From: Zoogloea sp.
Lineage (GTDB): Bacteria > Pseudomonadota > Gammaproteobacteria > Burkholderiales > Rhodocyclaceae
Direction of reading: 5' to 3'
NCBI RefSeq assembly: GCF_023150065.1
Contig: NZ_JAKLLN010000015.1
Coordinates: 1 to 64,000 of the forward strand
DNA length: 64,000 nucleotides
Part shown: positions 1-8,992 of the stretch, piece after piece
Layout of the letters: each line of letters starts with the position of its first letter
Position numbering within the stretch: the stretch's first letter is position 1
Notes under the pieces: model-generated
Seen by the model: only the letters and a program-made list of their open reading frames with translations
Database searches by the model: none
Told to the model about the DNA's origin: nothing
Made by a program: the position numbers and the translations under genes

Positions 1-138
1 TTTTTGTGCTCTGGCTTCTGGTCGGGATGCTCGGACGGGTGCTCAGTGACGACCGTTCTTGGCCGGTGGGGCGGCGGCTGGAGGCGGCTAGTTGAATATT
101 TCAGGACCGACTACATACCCAGCGCGAACAGCGCCAAT

Positions 139-1329
139 TCATTCGACCTCCGCACGCCGCCCCACCGGCATGCCGCCGCCCCCCGTCCGTGATCGCATCA
201 ACTCGCCCCCACGGGCCTTGTCACGTGCGGCGCGCTTGTGTTGCCAGCGGAGCCAGCCGGTCACCAGCAGGAGGGTGGGGATCAGGCCGCCGATGCAGGC
301 GAGGATGCGGCCGGTGAGGCCGAAGGCTTCGCCGTTGTGAAGCGGGTGCATCCAGTCCATGAAACTGTCGCCGGCGGTGTTGCGGCGGTAGTCCCGGGTG
401 GCCAGCACGGCACCGGTGCCCGGGTCGATCCACACCTGGCTGTGGGGAAAGCGGTGGCCCGGATCTTCCGGGAGATACATGCGGATGGCGATCGGCCGCC
501 CCGCCTGGCCCGGAGTTTCGATCCAGCGCACCTCACCCTGGGGAAGTTCGCCTCGGGCGATGGCCATGGCAGCGTCCAGTGAGAAGGCGGGTGTGCCCTC
601 CGGCAGCAGGCCACCGGGCCCGCGATAGAGCGGCGTCAGCGGCGACAGGGTGGCGACCACCGGCCTGGCCAGATCCGGCAGGGACAGCACTGCCCCGGTG
701 AAGGCCAGTGCGGCCAGCACCACCAGGCCGTACACGCCCGAGAGCACATGCAGGTCGTACACCCAGCGCACCTTGCCGGGGCGCAGCACCGGCCGCAGCG
801 CAGCCATCAGGCGTGCCCGGCTCGGCCACCACAGCACCATGCCGCTGATGAGGGAGAACAGCATCACGAGGCCGCTGTAGCCAACGATGTCCTTGCCGGT
901 CTGCCCGAGCAGCAGGGTGTAATGGAGGTCGTAGAGCCAGGTAGTGAGGTAGTCGCCCCAGTAACGGTGGCTGGTCTCGGCCAGGGTGTGGGGGTCGAGG
1001 CTCAGCATGAGGGGCGCAAAGCCCCGGCCGGCGGTTTCCGGCGGGTTGTAGTAGCGCACCAGCAGGGGCCGGTCGGGAGCCAGGGGCATCTCGATGCGCC
1101 ACGGGCCGGTGCGCTCGGGGTGCAGGCGCTGCAGCTGGGCGAACACAACGTCGGCCGAAGGCAGCGGCGCCGGCGCCTCGACCCGGATCTGCGGGTTGAT
1201 GAGCGTGTCCACCTCCAGGTAGAACACCAGCACGCTGCCGGTGAGCCCCAGCAGCGCAAACACGCCGCCCAGGCTCAGGCCCACCCACAGGTGCAGCTTG
1301 AGCCAGAGACGGCGGGTCGCGGCGCGCAC
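139..1329 (-). CDS. PepSY-associated TM helix family membrane protein
   Basis: Inner-membrane protein of 396 residues from the PepSY_TM family, often encoded beside TonB-dependent receptors and thought to take part in iron or siderophore handling (reductase-like role; exact reaction not known). Visible: an N-terminal membrane helix around residues 14-36 (WVGLSLGGVFALLGLTGSVL), a long extracytoplasmic part, further hydrophobic segments near residues 145-170, 195-220 and 340-362, and conserved His residues in the LWLKLHLWVG and WMHPLHNGE stretches. The start lies 21 bp after the stop of the upstream receptor gene, so the two are probably co-transcribed. Family assignment is fairly sure; function is inferred from context. 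Confidence 0.85.
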   Translation of the reverse strand: MRAATRRLWLKLHLWVGLSLGGVFALLGLTGSVLVFYLEVDTLINPQIRVEAPAPLPSADVVFAQLQRLHPERTGPWRIEMPLAPDRPLLVRYYNPPETAGRGFAPLMLSLDPHTLAETSHRYWGDYLTTWLYDLHYTLLLGQTGKDIVGYSGLVMLFSLISGMVLWWPSRARLMAALRPVLRPGKVRWVYDLHVLSGVYGLVVLAALAFTGAVLSLPDLARPVVATLSPLTPLYRGPGGLLPEGTPAFSLDAAMAIARGELPQGEVRWIETPGQAGRPIAIRMYLPEDPGHRFPHSQVWIDPGTGAVLATRDYRRNTAGDSFMDWMHPLHNGEAFGLTGRILACIGGLIPTLLLVTGWLRWQHKRAARDKARGGELMRSRTGGGGMPVGRRAEVE

Positions 1330-1349
1330 GGATCAGCCCCGGGCGGCGC

Positions 1350-3383
1350 TCAGAACTTCACCGCCACCGAGCCATACACGCTGCGCGGGGTGCCCGGCGC
1401 ATGCAGGCTCTGGGCGCCGTCCCACCACACGTACTCGCTGTAGCGGTCGAAGAGGTTGCGCACCTGCACCTCCAGGTTCACCGCCGGGCTCACACGATAG
1501 GCGGCGGACAGGTTGGCGTGGGCGTAGCCGCCAAACTTGCCGGTGGTGTTGCTGCGCTCCAGATAGTAGCTGGTCTGGCCATTGACCCAGGCCGACAGGC
1601 GCAGGGCGTCGCTGGCCTGGTAGTCGGCACCGGCGTTGTAGAGCAGGTGCGGCACGTGGTCGATCTCCTTGCCCAGGCTGGCCGGCAGGGACGAATCCGG
1701 CTGCAGGATCTTCGAGCGCTGCAGCGCGGTGGACACCCACAGGCCGAGCTGGCGGGTCGGGCGGGCGTTGAGCTGCAGGTCGATACCCTGGCGGCGGGTC
1801 TGGCCGATGTTCTCGGCGTCGTTGGCCGGGTCGTTGAGCTTGCGGCGGGCTTCGTTGGAGGCAGTCTGGCGCCAGGCGGCGATGCGGCCGTCGAGCCAGG
1901 CCACGGGGCGGAACTTGATGCCGGCCTCCCAACCCTCGTTGATGGACGGTGACAGGTCGGCGTTCTGGTTGACCTTGTAGGACGCGGTGCCCACGCCCAC
2001 CTGGAAGCTGCGCCCCCAGTTGCCGTACACCGAGGCCGCGTCCGACAGGGCGTACACCGCCGAGAATTTGGGCTGCTTGATGGTGCCGTAGTCGTTCACG
2101 TCGTACACCCGGCCGGTGAGCTGGTTGGTGTAGCTGCCGGTGATGCGGTCGGCACGGAAGGCCGGGGTCAGGGTGAGGCCGGCCAGGGGCTTGATGACGG
2201 CCTGCACGAAGGCGCCGGTGGTGTCGAAGTCGAACTGCTGGTTGCGGGTCTGAGTCTGGCGCACCTGGGCGAGGGTGTTGTAGCGCTGGCTGCGGTTGTC
2301 CTGGTGCTCCACGTCCACGCCGCCCATCACCGATACATCGCCGATCGCCGTCTTGCCGGCCCGCCAGGTCAGGGTGGTGGCGGCGCCGGTGTGGGTCTCG
2401 GCCACCAGGCGCTCCTGCTGGGAGGCGCCCGCCGAGAACTTCACGAAGCGCCGGTCGTCCAGGTTGTTGAGGTAGATCTGGCCGGTCCAGAACAGGCGCT
2501 CGGCCAGCTCGGATTCGCCCTGCAGGGCAAACTGGCTCACCTGGCGGCGGTCCTCGTCGGTGGCGTTGTGGGCTGGGGACTGGTCGGGGTTGGCGCGGGC
2601 CTGGGCGCGGGTCAGGTAGCCGGCCTCGTCGGCGGTGGCAGTGTAGTGGCGGGCGATCAGACCGAAGCGGCTGGTGCCGCCGGAGGGGGTGAAGAACCAC
2701 TTGCCCGAAAAACTGCCGTTCTCGGCATTGGCGTGGTCCCGGTAGCCGTCGGTGCGCTGCAGGGACACGGCGTAGTTCTGGGCCAGGCCGTCCTTCTCGA
2801 TGCCGGCGGCGGCCTGCAGTTCGCGGGTGGCAAAGCTGCCCACGGTGGCCCGGCCGAGCAGGTAGTTGCCGCCGCTGCGGGTGAGGATGTTGGCGTTGCC
2901 GGCGATGTTGTGCAGGCCGTAGCGCGGGTCGTTGGTGCCTCGCACCACCTCGATGGAGTCGATGTCCAGGCGCGGCGCCAGGTCGATGTAGGGCATGTTG
3001 CCGTCGTTGCTGTTGGACGGCACCCCGTCGATCAGCAGCTTGACCGCGTTGATCTCCCCTTCCCCATTGAAGGCGCGCATGGAGAACTTGCCCGAGGTGG
3101 TGCCCTGGCCAAACTGGGTGAGCATCACCCCCGGCACCTGGCCGAAGAGCTCCCAGTTGTTATTCACCACCTGGCGCTCGATGCGCTCGGTGGGCAGGAT
3201 GTCCACCGAACTGAGCACGCGCCGGGCCTCCAGGGGGCCGCCCGCGGTGCCGCTGACGACCACCTGGCCGAGGGTCAGCGCCGTATCACCGGCCGGCGCC
3301 ACCGGCTGGGCATGGACATGACCGCAGAAGGCCGCAAGCATGGCGGCGCAGAGGGGGCGGGGAACGGAGCGGAGGGGGGACAT
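1350..3383 (-). CDS. TonB-dependent outer-membrane receptor
   Basis: 677-residue outer-membrane receptor for TonB/ExbBD-powered uptake, probably of a ferric siderophore. Signal peptide at residues 1-25 ending in HVHA. The plug domain (about 45-165) shows QVPGVMLTQFGQGTTSGKFS and the DIDSIEVVRGTNDPRYGLHN segment typical of siderophore receptors. The rest is a beta-barrel with alternating aromatic strands, and the chain ends in VAVKF with the C-terminal Phe expected for barrel assembly. The adjacent PepSY membrane protein supports an iron role. I did not find a convincing Fur box in the 160 bp upstream, so iron control is unproven. The ligand cannot be read from the sequence. Confidence 0.92.
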   Translation of the reverse strand: MSPLRSVPRPLCAAMLAAFCGHVHAQPVAPAGDTALTLGQVVVSGTAGGPLEARRVLSSVDILPTERIERQVVNNNWELFGQVPGVMLTQFGQGTTSGKFSMRAFNGEGEINAVKLLIDGVPSNSNDGNMPYIDLAPRLDIDSIEVVRGTNDPRYGLHNIAGNANILTRSGGNYLLGRATVGSFATRELQAAAGIEKDGLAQNYAVSLQRTDGYRDHANAENGSFSGKWFFTPSGGTSRFGLIARHYTATADEAGYLTRAQARANPDQSPAHNATDEDRRQVSQFALQGESELAERLFWTGQIYLNNLDDRRFVKFSAGASQQERLVAETHTGAATTLTWRAGKTAIGDVSVMGGVDVEHQDNRSQRYNTLAQVRQTQTRNQQFDFDTTGAFVQAVIKPLAGLTLTPAFRADRITGSYTNQLTGRVYDVNDYGTIKQPKFSAVYALSDAASVYGNWGRSFQVGVGTASYKVNQNADLSPSINEGWEAGIKFRPVAWLDGRIAAWRQTASNEARRKLNDPANDAENIGQTRRQGIDLQLNARPTRQLGLWVSTALQRSKILQPDSSLPASLGKEIDHVPHLLYNAGADYQASDALRLSAWVNGQTSYYLERSNTTGKFGGYAHANLSAAYRVSPAVNLEVQVRNLFDRYSEYVWWDGAQSLHAPGTPRSVYGSVAVKF

Positions 3384-3547
3384 GGCAATCCTTGCAGGTC
3401 GGCGATGGGGCCGGACTGTAGCAAGGGGACTGCCCGGAAAAACTTGATCTGCGCAGGTAAACCGCCTTCTGCGACACTATGTCGCACAGGCCGCCCCGGC
3501 CCAAACCGCCTCCACAGAGATCACCCGGAAAACTCCGGCACCATCAC

Positions 3548-4243
3548 ATGCATCCTTCCCGTGAAGCCTTCCTCCAGGCCGGCCACACCCTGCCCAACGT
3601 CCGTCGCGACTTTCCCGAATGGCACCTCGGGCGGCCCCACTACGCCCTGTGGGCCCTCGACGTGGAGACACCCGCGGTCGCAGCCGCCGTGGCCCGCGCC
3701 GCGATGCACCTGGACGGCCTCCTGCTCGACGGCTACAACCGGCAGGCCCACATCACCCTGGCCCTGTGCGGCTTTCCGACCGCCACACCGCGGCACCCCG
3801 ACGACTACGGCCCGGCCCGCTTCGACGCCCACTGCCAGGCGCTGCAGGCTCTGGCCCTGAAGCCCTTCGAGATCGACATCGGCGCGCTGGCGAGCTTCAC
3901 CTCCGCCCCCTTCCTGCAGGTTGACGACCCCGACGGGGGCATCGCCCGCCTGCACCAGGCCCTGGGTGGCGACCACCCCGGCGGGCGCTACCTGCCCCAC
4001 ACCACCGTCGGCCTCTATGCCGGCAACTGGCCGACCGACCAGGTGCAGCAGCGCCTCGACGCCCTGCCCGACCTGCCGCCGCAACGCTGCCGCGTCGAGC
4101 GGGTGAGCCTGATGCACTACACCGCCACCGAGATCGGCGGCCCCCTGACGATTCTGGCCGACCACGAGCTGGGCAGCGGCAGGCTGCGCTGGCGGGCGCC
4201 ACCGCCCTTCCCCAGCGCAAGCGGATCGGCCATCGGCGGCTGA
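3548..4243 (+). CDS. 2H phosphoesterase / 2'-5' RNA ligase-like protein
   Basis: 231-residue cytoplasmic protein with the two H-x-T/S motifs that define the 2H phosphoesterase superfamily (LigT/ThpR and cyclic phosphodiesterases): HIT at residues 68-70 and HTT at 151-153, about 80 residues apart as in the family. It probably acts on 2',3'-cyclic phosphate or 2'-5' linkages in RNA or nucleotides; the substrate is unknown. The frame is open from 3479, but the upstream part is low-complexity Pro/Arg and the ATG at 3548 begins the conserved fold. It is divergent from the receptor gene and followed by a hairpin at 4244-4267. Confidence 0.75.
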   Translation: MHPSREAFLQAGHTLPNVRRDFPEWHLGRPHYALWALDVETPAVAAAVARAAMHLDGLLLDGYNRQAHITLALCGFPTATPRHPDDYGPARFDAHCQALQALALKPFEIDIGALASFTSAPFLQVDDPDGGIARLHQALGGDHPGGRYLPHTTVGLYAGNWPTDQVQQRLDALPDLPPQRCRVERVSLMHYTATEIGGPLTILADHELGSGRLRWRAPPPFPSASGSAIGG

Positions 4244-4267
4244 ACGGGCGGGGTTTTCCCGGCCCGT
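4244..4267 (+). terminator. Possible intrinsic terminator after the 2H phosphoesterase gene
   Basis: Inverted repeat ACGGGC-G-GGG / CCC-G-GCCCGT around a short T-containing loop, starting directly after the stop codon. The stem is strong and GC-rich, but there is no downstream T run, so it may instead stabilise the 3' end. Confidence 0.4.
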
Positions 4268-4358
4268 GTAAGAAAGGGGGCCCCCGGCCCGACTCAGGAG
4301 CAGATACACGCTGCCGCCGCTCAGGCAGCAGCCCCTGCCACCCGAACGGGAGCCCCCC

Positions 4359-4742
4359 ATGAAAACCCTGACCCACCTCCTCGCCAGCGCTGCCCTGGCC
4401 CTCGCCGCCAGCACAGCCAGCGCCCTCGACATCCAGCCCTACACGCCCCAGGCCCTCTCCGCCGCCCAGCAGGCCGGCAAGCCCGTGGCCCTGCATTTCC
4501 ATGCCGACTGGTGCCCCACCTGCCGCGCCCAGGAGAAGGTCTTCAAGCGCCTCAAGCCCGATACCAGCCTCGACCTGCGCCTGCTGGTGGTGGATTACGA
4601 CAAGGAGCGCGCCCTCAAGCAAAGCCTCAAGGTGCGCACCCAGTCCACCCTCATCGTGTACCGGGGCGACAAGGAAACCGCCCGCCTGGCCGGCGAGACC
4701 GATGAGGCCAGCCTGCGCGCCGCCCTCAAGAGCGCCCTCTGA
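4359..4742 (+). CDS. Periplasmic thioredoxin-family protein
   Basis: 127 residues with a Sec signal peptide (1-22, ending TASA) and a thioredoxin-fold active site WCPTC at residues 51-55, followed by the TQSTLIVYRG segment that aligns with the cis-Pro loop region of thioredoxins, although the usual cis-Pro is replaced (TQST). It probably passes electrons or reduces disulfides in the periplasm. The CcdA-like gene begins 11 bp downstream. A small CxxC thioredoxin plus a CcdA-like transporter is the usual split arrangement of a DsbD-type reductant pathway, so this is likely the periplasmic arm of that pair. Confidence 0.85.
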   Translation: MKTLTHLLASAALALAASTASALDIQPYTPQALSAAQQAGKPVALHFHADWCPTCRAQEKVFKRLKPDTSLDLRLLVVDYDKERALKQSLKVRTQSTLIVYRGDKETARLAGETDEASLRAALKSAL

Positions 4743-4753
4743 GGGCCGCCGCC

Positions 4754-5488
4754 ATGGCCGATCCACTCTCCCTCTCGCACCTGGGCCTCAGCCTGCTGGC
4801 CGGTAGCCTCACCACCCTGTCGCCCTGCGTGTTTCCCATCCTGCCCCTGGTGGTGGGAGGTGCGGTGCAGGCCAACCGCCTCGCCCCGGTGGCCATGGGC
4901 GTCGGCATGGCCACATCCTTTGCCCTGATCGGCCTGCTGCTGGGGGCCGCCGGCCCGGCCCTGGGCATCGACGGGGACAGCGTGCGCAGCTTCGGTGGCG
5001 TCATGCTGCTGGCCTTTGCCGCGGTGATGCTGATCCCGGCCCTGAGCCGGCGCTTCACCGAGCTGATGCTGCCCATCGCCTCCTCGGCCAACGACGCCTC
5101 CAGCCGCCTGGACAGCGGCTCCCTGGGCGGCGCCTTGCTGCTCGGTGGCCTGCTCGGCCTGGTGTGGAGCCCCTGTTCCGGCCCCCTGCTGGCCTCGGCC
5201 CTGACCCTGGTGGCGAGTGAAGGCGGCGCCAGCCGCGGCGCGCTGATCCTGGGCCTCTTCGGCAGCGGCGCGGCGATCCCGCTGATCGCGGTGGCCTACG
5301 CCTCGCGCAGCGGTTTCAACAAGGCCCGCGGCTGGGTGATGACGCGGATCGAAACGGTGAAGAAGGCCTTCGGCATCCTCATCGGCCTCACCGGCATCGC
5401 CATCCTCAGCGGCGCCGACAAATGGCTGGAGGCACAGGTGGTGGGCGTGTTGCCGGATGCCTGGGTGAATCTCACCACCCTGTTCTGA
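4754..5488 (+). CDS. CcdA-like thiol-disulfide transmembrane protein
   Basis: 244-residue polytopic membrane protein of the DsbD beta-domain/CcdA family, which moves reducing equivalents from cytoplasmic thioredoxin across the inner membrane. It has six predicted helices and the two family Cys-Pro landmarks: LSPCVFPILPL (Cys25) in the first helix and VWSPCSGPLL (Cys141) in the fourth. Its length matches CcdA (about 230-245). It lies 11 bp after the periplasmic thioredoxin gene and probably donates electrons to it. It converges on purT with 4 bp between the stop codons. Confidence 0.88.
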   Translation: MADPLSLSHLGLSLLAGSLTTLSPCVFPILPLVVGGAVQANRLAPVAMGVGMATSFALIGLLLGAAGPALGIDGDSVRSFGGVMLLAFAAVMLIPALSRRFTELMLPIASSANDASSRLDSGSLGGALLLGGLLGLVWSPCSGPLLASALTLVASEGGASRGALILGLFGSGAAIPLIAVAYASRSGFNKARGWVMTRIETVKKAFGILIGLTGIAILSGADKWLEAQVVGVLPDAWVNLTTLF

Positions 5489-5492
5489 GGCC

Positions 5493-6707
5493 TCAGCCCG
5501 CCACCGACCTCACCTTGCCGGCGGCCAGCTTGGCGCGGCTGCGGGCTTCCTCCACGTCGGCCCCGTTGGCCACCGCCACGCCCATGCGGCGTTTGGTGAA
5601 GGCCTCCGGCTTGCCGAACAGGCGCAGGTCGGTGTCCGGCACGGCCAGGGCCTCGGCCACGCCCTCGAAGGCGATGCCGCTCGCTTCCATGCCCCCGTAG
5701 ATCACCGCCGAGGCCCCCGGCGCGCGCAGGCGCACATCCACCGGCAGGCCGAGGATGGCCCGGGCGTGGAGCTCGAATTCGGAGAAGCGCTGGGAGCACA
5801 GGGTAACCAGGCCGGTGTCGTGGGGGCGCGGGCTGACCTCGGAGAACCACACCTGGTCGCCCTTCACGAACAGCTCCACGCCGAACAGCCCGCGTCCACC
5901 CAGGTTGGCGGTGACGGCGCCGGCGATCTCCCGGGAGCGGGCCAGGGCCGCCGGGCTCATGGCCTGGGGCTGCCACGACTCCACGTAGTCACCCGACACC
6001 TGCACATGGCCGATGGGGTCGCAGAAATAGGTCTGCACCGTGCCGCTGGCATCGCAGGCGCGCACGGTGAGCTGGGTGATCTCGTAGTCGAAATCGATGA
6101 AGCCCTCGACGATCACCCGCCCCTGATTGACCCGGCCGCCCGCCGCGGCGTAATCCCAGGCCGTCTGCACGTCAGCCGGCCCCTTGAGCAGGGACTGGCC
6201 CTTGCCCGACGAAGACATCACCGGCTTGACGATGCACGGGTAGCCGATAGCCGGCTGGCCGTCGCTGCCGTCGATGGCGGCCTGCAGCTGCGCAAGGGAG
6301 TCGGCAAAGCGGTAGGGCGAGGTGGGCAGGCCCAGTTCCTCGGCCGCCAGGCGGCGGATACCCTCCCGGTTCATGGTGAGCTGGGCGGCCCGGGCGGTGG
6401 GGATCACCTCGGCCAGGCCCTCGGCTTCGATCTGCACCAGCATGTCGGTGGCGATGGCCTCGATCTCGGGCACGATCAGGTGGGGCTTCTCCTGCTCCAC
6501 CAGGGCGCGCAGGGCGGCGCCGTCGGTCATGGGGATCACATGCGCCCGGTGGGCCACCTGGTGGCCGGGGGCGTTGGGGTAGCGATCCACGGCAATGGTC
6601 TCGACGCCCAGGCGCTGCAAGGCGATCAGGACTTCCTTGCCCAGCTCGCCGGAGCCGAGGAGCATCACGCGCAGGGCGCTGGGAGACAGGGGGGTACCGA
6701 ATTTCAT
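5493..6707 (-). CDS. purT: Formate-dependent phosphoribosylglycinamide formyltransferase 2 (PurT)
   Basis: 404-residue ATP-grasp enzyme that makes formyl-GAR from formate, ATP and GAR in purine biosynthesis, the folate-independent alternative to PurN. Visible: the N-terminal preATP-grasp Rossmann start [15 protein letters not shown], the HVIPMTDG segment, the ATP-binding [13 protein letters not shown] loop and the metal-binding region FFGVELFV...[10 protein letters not shown]. Length is close to E. coli PurT (392). The frame is open to 6902, but the ATG at 6707 starts the conserved domain; a TATAAT lies 31 bp upstream on the same strand. Divergent from mutL. Confidence 0.95.
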   Translation of the reverse strand: MKFGTPLSPSALRVMLLGSGELGKEVLIALQRLGVETIAVDRYPNAPGHQVAHRAHVIPMTDGAALRALVEQEKPHLIVPEIEAIATDMLVQIEAEGLAEVIPTARAAQLTMNREGIRRLAAEELGLPTSPYRFADSLAQLQAAIDGSDGQPAIGYPCIVKPVMSSSGKGQSLLKGPADVQTAWDYAAAGGRVNQGRVIVEGFIDFDYEITQLTVRACDASGTVQTYFCDPIGHVQVSGDYVESWQPQAMSPAALARSREIAGAVTANLGGRGLFGVELFVKGDQVWFSEVSPRPHDTGLVTLCSQRFSEFELHARAILGLPVDVRLRAPGASAVIYGGMEASGIAFEGVAEALAVPDTDLRLFGKPEAFTKRRMGVAVANGADVEEARSRAKLAAGKVRSVAG

Positions 6708-6737
6708 GGGATCGCTCCGGGAGAGGGTGGGAGCGGG

Positions 6738-6743
6738 ATTATA
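6738..6743 (-). promoter_or_regulatory. Candidate -10 box of purT
   Basis: Perfect TATAAT on the minus strand 31 bp upstream of the purT ATG. No good TTGACA is seen at the proper distance, so the assignment rests on the -10 alone. Confidence 0.35.
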
Positions 6744-6842
6744 CGGACCCTGCAGGGCCCGGTTGTACCTCGCCCACGCGGGGTCGAATTCAACCTGATT
6801 TCCTCCGTTTGACGCGTCGTCTGACCGTCGATACGGTCTCTC

Positions 6843-6868
6843 CTGTGGGGGCGACTTCAATCGCCCAC
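6843..6868. repeat. REP-like palindromic element (GGCGACTTCAATCGCC type)
   Basis: Short palindrome in the purT-mutL intergenic region: GGGGGCGACTTCAATCGCCC, a near-perfect hairpin. The same family recurs twice at 47.3 kb, once in each orientation, as TGTRGGGGCGACTTCAGTCGCCC. Apart from this element and the purT -10, the 287 bp between purT and mutL holds no gene I can support. Confidence 0.65.
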
Positions 6869-6994
6869 CCACAGCACGCCACGCAGTCTTGCCCCCCCTC
6901 AAGTCGCGACATCAACGTTCAGGGATTCGCCAGATACACTGCCCGGCGCCCCTCCCGCATTACAATGCGCCCCCTGCCGACCGGGAAGCCCGCC

Positions 6995-8845
6995 ATGCCC
7001 ATCCACCTCCTCCCCGACCACCTGATCAACCAGATCGCCGCCGGCGAGGTGGTGGAGCGCCCCGCCTCGGTGCTCAAGGAAGTGCTGGAGAACGCCATGG
7101 ACGCCGGCTCCACGGCCGTCGAGGTGCAGCTGGAGCAAGGCGGCGTGAGGCGCATCCGGGTGGCCGACGACGGCTGCGGCATCCCCAAGGACGAGCTGCC
7201 CCTGGCGCTGGAGCGCCACGCCACCAGCAAGATCACCAGCCTCGACGACCTGGAGCGGGTGGGCACCATGGGCTTCCGTGGCGAGGCCCTCGCCGCCATC
7301 GCCGCCGTGTCGCGCATGAGCATCACCAGCCGCGCCGACGGCGCCCCCCACGCCTGGCGCATCGATGCCGACCCACGGGAGCTGGCCCCCGCCGCCCTCA
7401 ACCACGGCAGCGTGGTGGACGTGGCCGACCTGTATTTCAACACCCCGGCCCGGCGCAAGTTCCTGAAGAGCGAGGGCACCGAGTTTGCCCACTGCGACGA
7501 CGTCTTCCGGCGCATCGCCCTGGCCCGCCCCGACGTGGGCCTGCAGCTCAGTCACAACGGCCGGGTCAGCCAGCGCCTGCCCTCGGGCACCCGCGAGGCC
7601 CGGGTCCGCGCCCTGCTCGGTGACGATTTTCTGGCCGCCGCCCGGTCGGTGGAGGCCGAATCCGGCCTGCTCCGCCTGCACGGCTTTGCCTCCCTGCCGG
7701 CCTACTCGCGCAGCAACCGGGACGCCCAGTTCTTCTATGTGAACGGCCGCTTCGTGCGTGACAAGCTGGTCACCCACGCCATCCGCGAGGCCTACGCCGA
7801 CATCCTCCACGGCAGCCGCCACCCGGCCTACGTGCTGTTCCTGGAGCTCGACCCCTTCGGCGTGGATGTGAACGTGCACCCGGCCAAGATCGAGGTGCGC
7901 TTCCGCGACTCCCGCGCGGTGCACCAGTTCGTCTATCACGCCCTGCAGCGCACCCTGGCGGCCTCCGGCGCCGGGGCCGGCCTCGCCGCGGGCAGCGGCG
8001 AGAGCACCGAAAGCCCCGCCCCGGCGCCCGCCCCCCAAGCCTCGCCCTACCCCCACACCCCCCAGCCCTACCAGTCCCGGCTGGCCATGGAGCCCGCCTC
8101 CCGGGCCTACTACGACTTCGCCGCCGCGGCCCGCCCCGAGCCCATCGCAGGGGGCCCTGCGCCGGCCCGCGAAGACGGCTTTGTGGCGACCGCCTTCGCC
8201 CCCCGTGCCGCGTCGCCCCTCACGCCGCCCGTTGCCGCCCCCGCCCTGCCTGCCAGCGATCTGGCGCCGCCCCTGGGCTACGCCCTGGCCCAGCTCCACG
8301 GCGTGTACATCCTGGCCCAGAACGAAGGCGGGCTGATCCTGGTGGACATGCACGCCGCCCACGAGCGCATCCTCTACGAACGCCTCAAGACCCTGCTCGA
8401 CGGCACGCCCGGCGTGCAGCGCCTGCTCATTCCGGCCGTTTTCGGCGTGGGCCAGAAGGACATGCTCACCGCGGAAGAACACAGCGAACTGCTCGAACGC
8501 ATGGGCTTCGAGGTTGGCCCCGCCGGCCCCCAGGAGCTGGCCGTGCGCAGCGTGCCGGCCCTCCTCGCCAGCGCCCCGGTGAGCGAGCTGGTGCGTGCCC
8601 TGCTGGCCGAACTGCGCGACTTCCCCAGCACCGAGGTCATCACCGCCCGGCGCAACGAGCTCCTCGCCACCATGGCCTGCCACGGCGCGGTGCGCGCCAA
8701 CCGCAGCCTGACCCTGCCCGAAATGAACGCCCTGCTGCGCGAAATGGAAGCCACCGAGCGGGCCGACCAGTGCAACCACGGCCGCCCCACCTGGACCGCC
8801 CTGAGCATGGCCGATCTGGATCGCCTGTTTTTGCGAGGACGCTGA
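6995..8845 (+). CDS. mutL: DNA mismatch repair protein MutL
   Basis: 616-residue mismatch-repair ATPase that couples MutS mismatch recognition to downstream incision. GHKL ATPase motifs: QIAAGEVVERPASVLKE, LENAMDAGS (Glu32), GFRGEALAAI and the NTPARRKFLK segment. A Pro/Ala linker spans about residues 330-430. The C-terminal dimerisation part contains DMHAAHERILYE, matching the MutL endonuclease motif DQHA(x2)E(x4)E with Met for Gln as in Pseudomonas MutL, plus ACHGAVRA and CNHGRPTW. It is therefore probably a nicking MutL rather than the E. coli MutH-dependent type. ATG 6995 is chosen because the 62 upstream in-frame residues are not conserved-looking. Confidence 0.96.
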   Translation: MPIHLLPDHLINQIAAGEVVERPASVLKEVLENAMDAGSTAVEVQLEQGGVRRIRVADDGCGIPKDELPLALERHATSKITSLDDLERVGTMGFRGEALAAIAAVSRMSITSRADGAPHAWRIDADPRELAPAALNHGSVVDVADLYFNTPARRKFLKSEGTEFAHCDDVFRRIALARPDVGLQLSHNGRVSQRLPSGTREARVRALLGDDFLAAARSVEAESGLLRLHGFASLPAYSRSNRDAQFFYVNGRFVRDKLVTHAIREAYADILHGSRHPAYVLFLELDPFGVDVNVHPAKIEVRFRDSRAVHQFVYHALQRTLAASGAGAGLAAGSGESTESPAPAPAPQASPYPHTPQPYQSRLAMEPASRAYYDFAAAARPEPIAGGPAPAREDGFVATAFAPRAASPLTPPVAAPALPASDLAPPLGYALAQLHGVYILAQNEGGLILVDMHAAHERILYERLKTLLDGTPGVQRLLIPAVFGVGQKDMLTAEEHSELLERMGFEVGPAGPQELAVRSVPALLASAPVSELVRALLAELRDFPSTEVITARRNELLATMACHGAVRANRSLTLPEMNALLREMEATERADQCNHGRPTWTALSMADLDRLFLRGR

Positions 8846-8992
8846 GTTTTACCAATCGGACGGCACACGTCACGGAGGAATGTCATTCCGTCCGTATAAA
8901 CTGCCGGCTTTTGCTGCCCGCTCGACCCGGATCGCGCAAGCCACGACCGCAGGCGCTCGCCTGCCCGGCGGTCACGATTGGAGTCCTGTCTG

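Noticed and set aside
1-138. Possible gene at the left edge
   Set aside because: Only short frames without start context or recognisable features; left unannotated.
3384-3547. Fur box or cobalamin riboswitch upstream of the TonB receptor
   Set aside because: No AT-rich Fur-like palindrome and no riboswitch core could be identified in this GC-rich spacer.
6899-8779. Open minus-strand frame of 626 codons over mutL
   Set aside because: Antisense shadow; mutL motifs on the plus strand are decisive.
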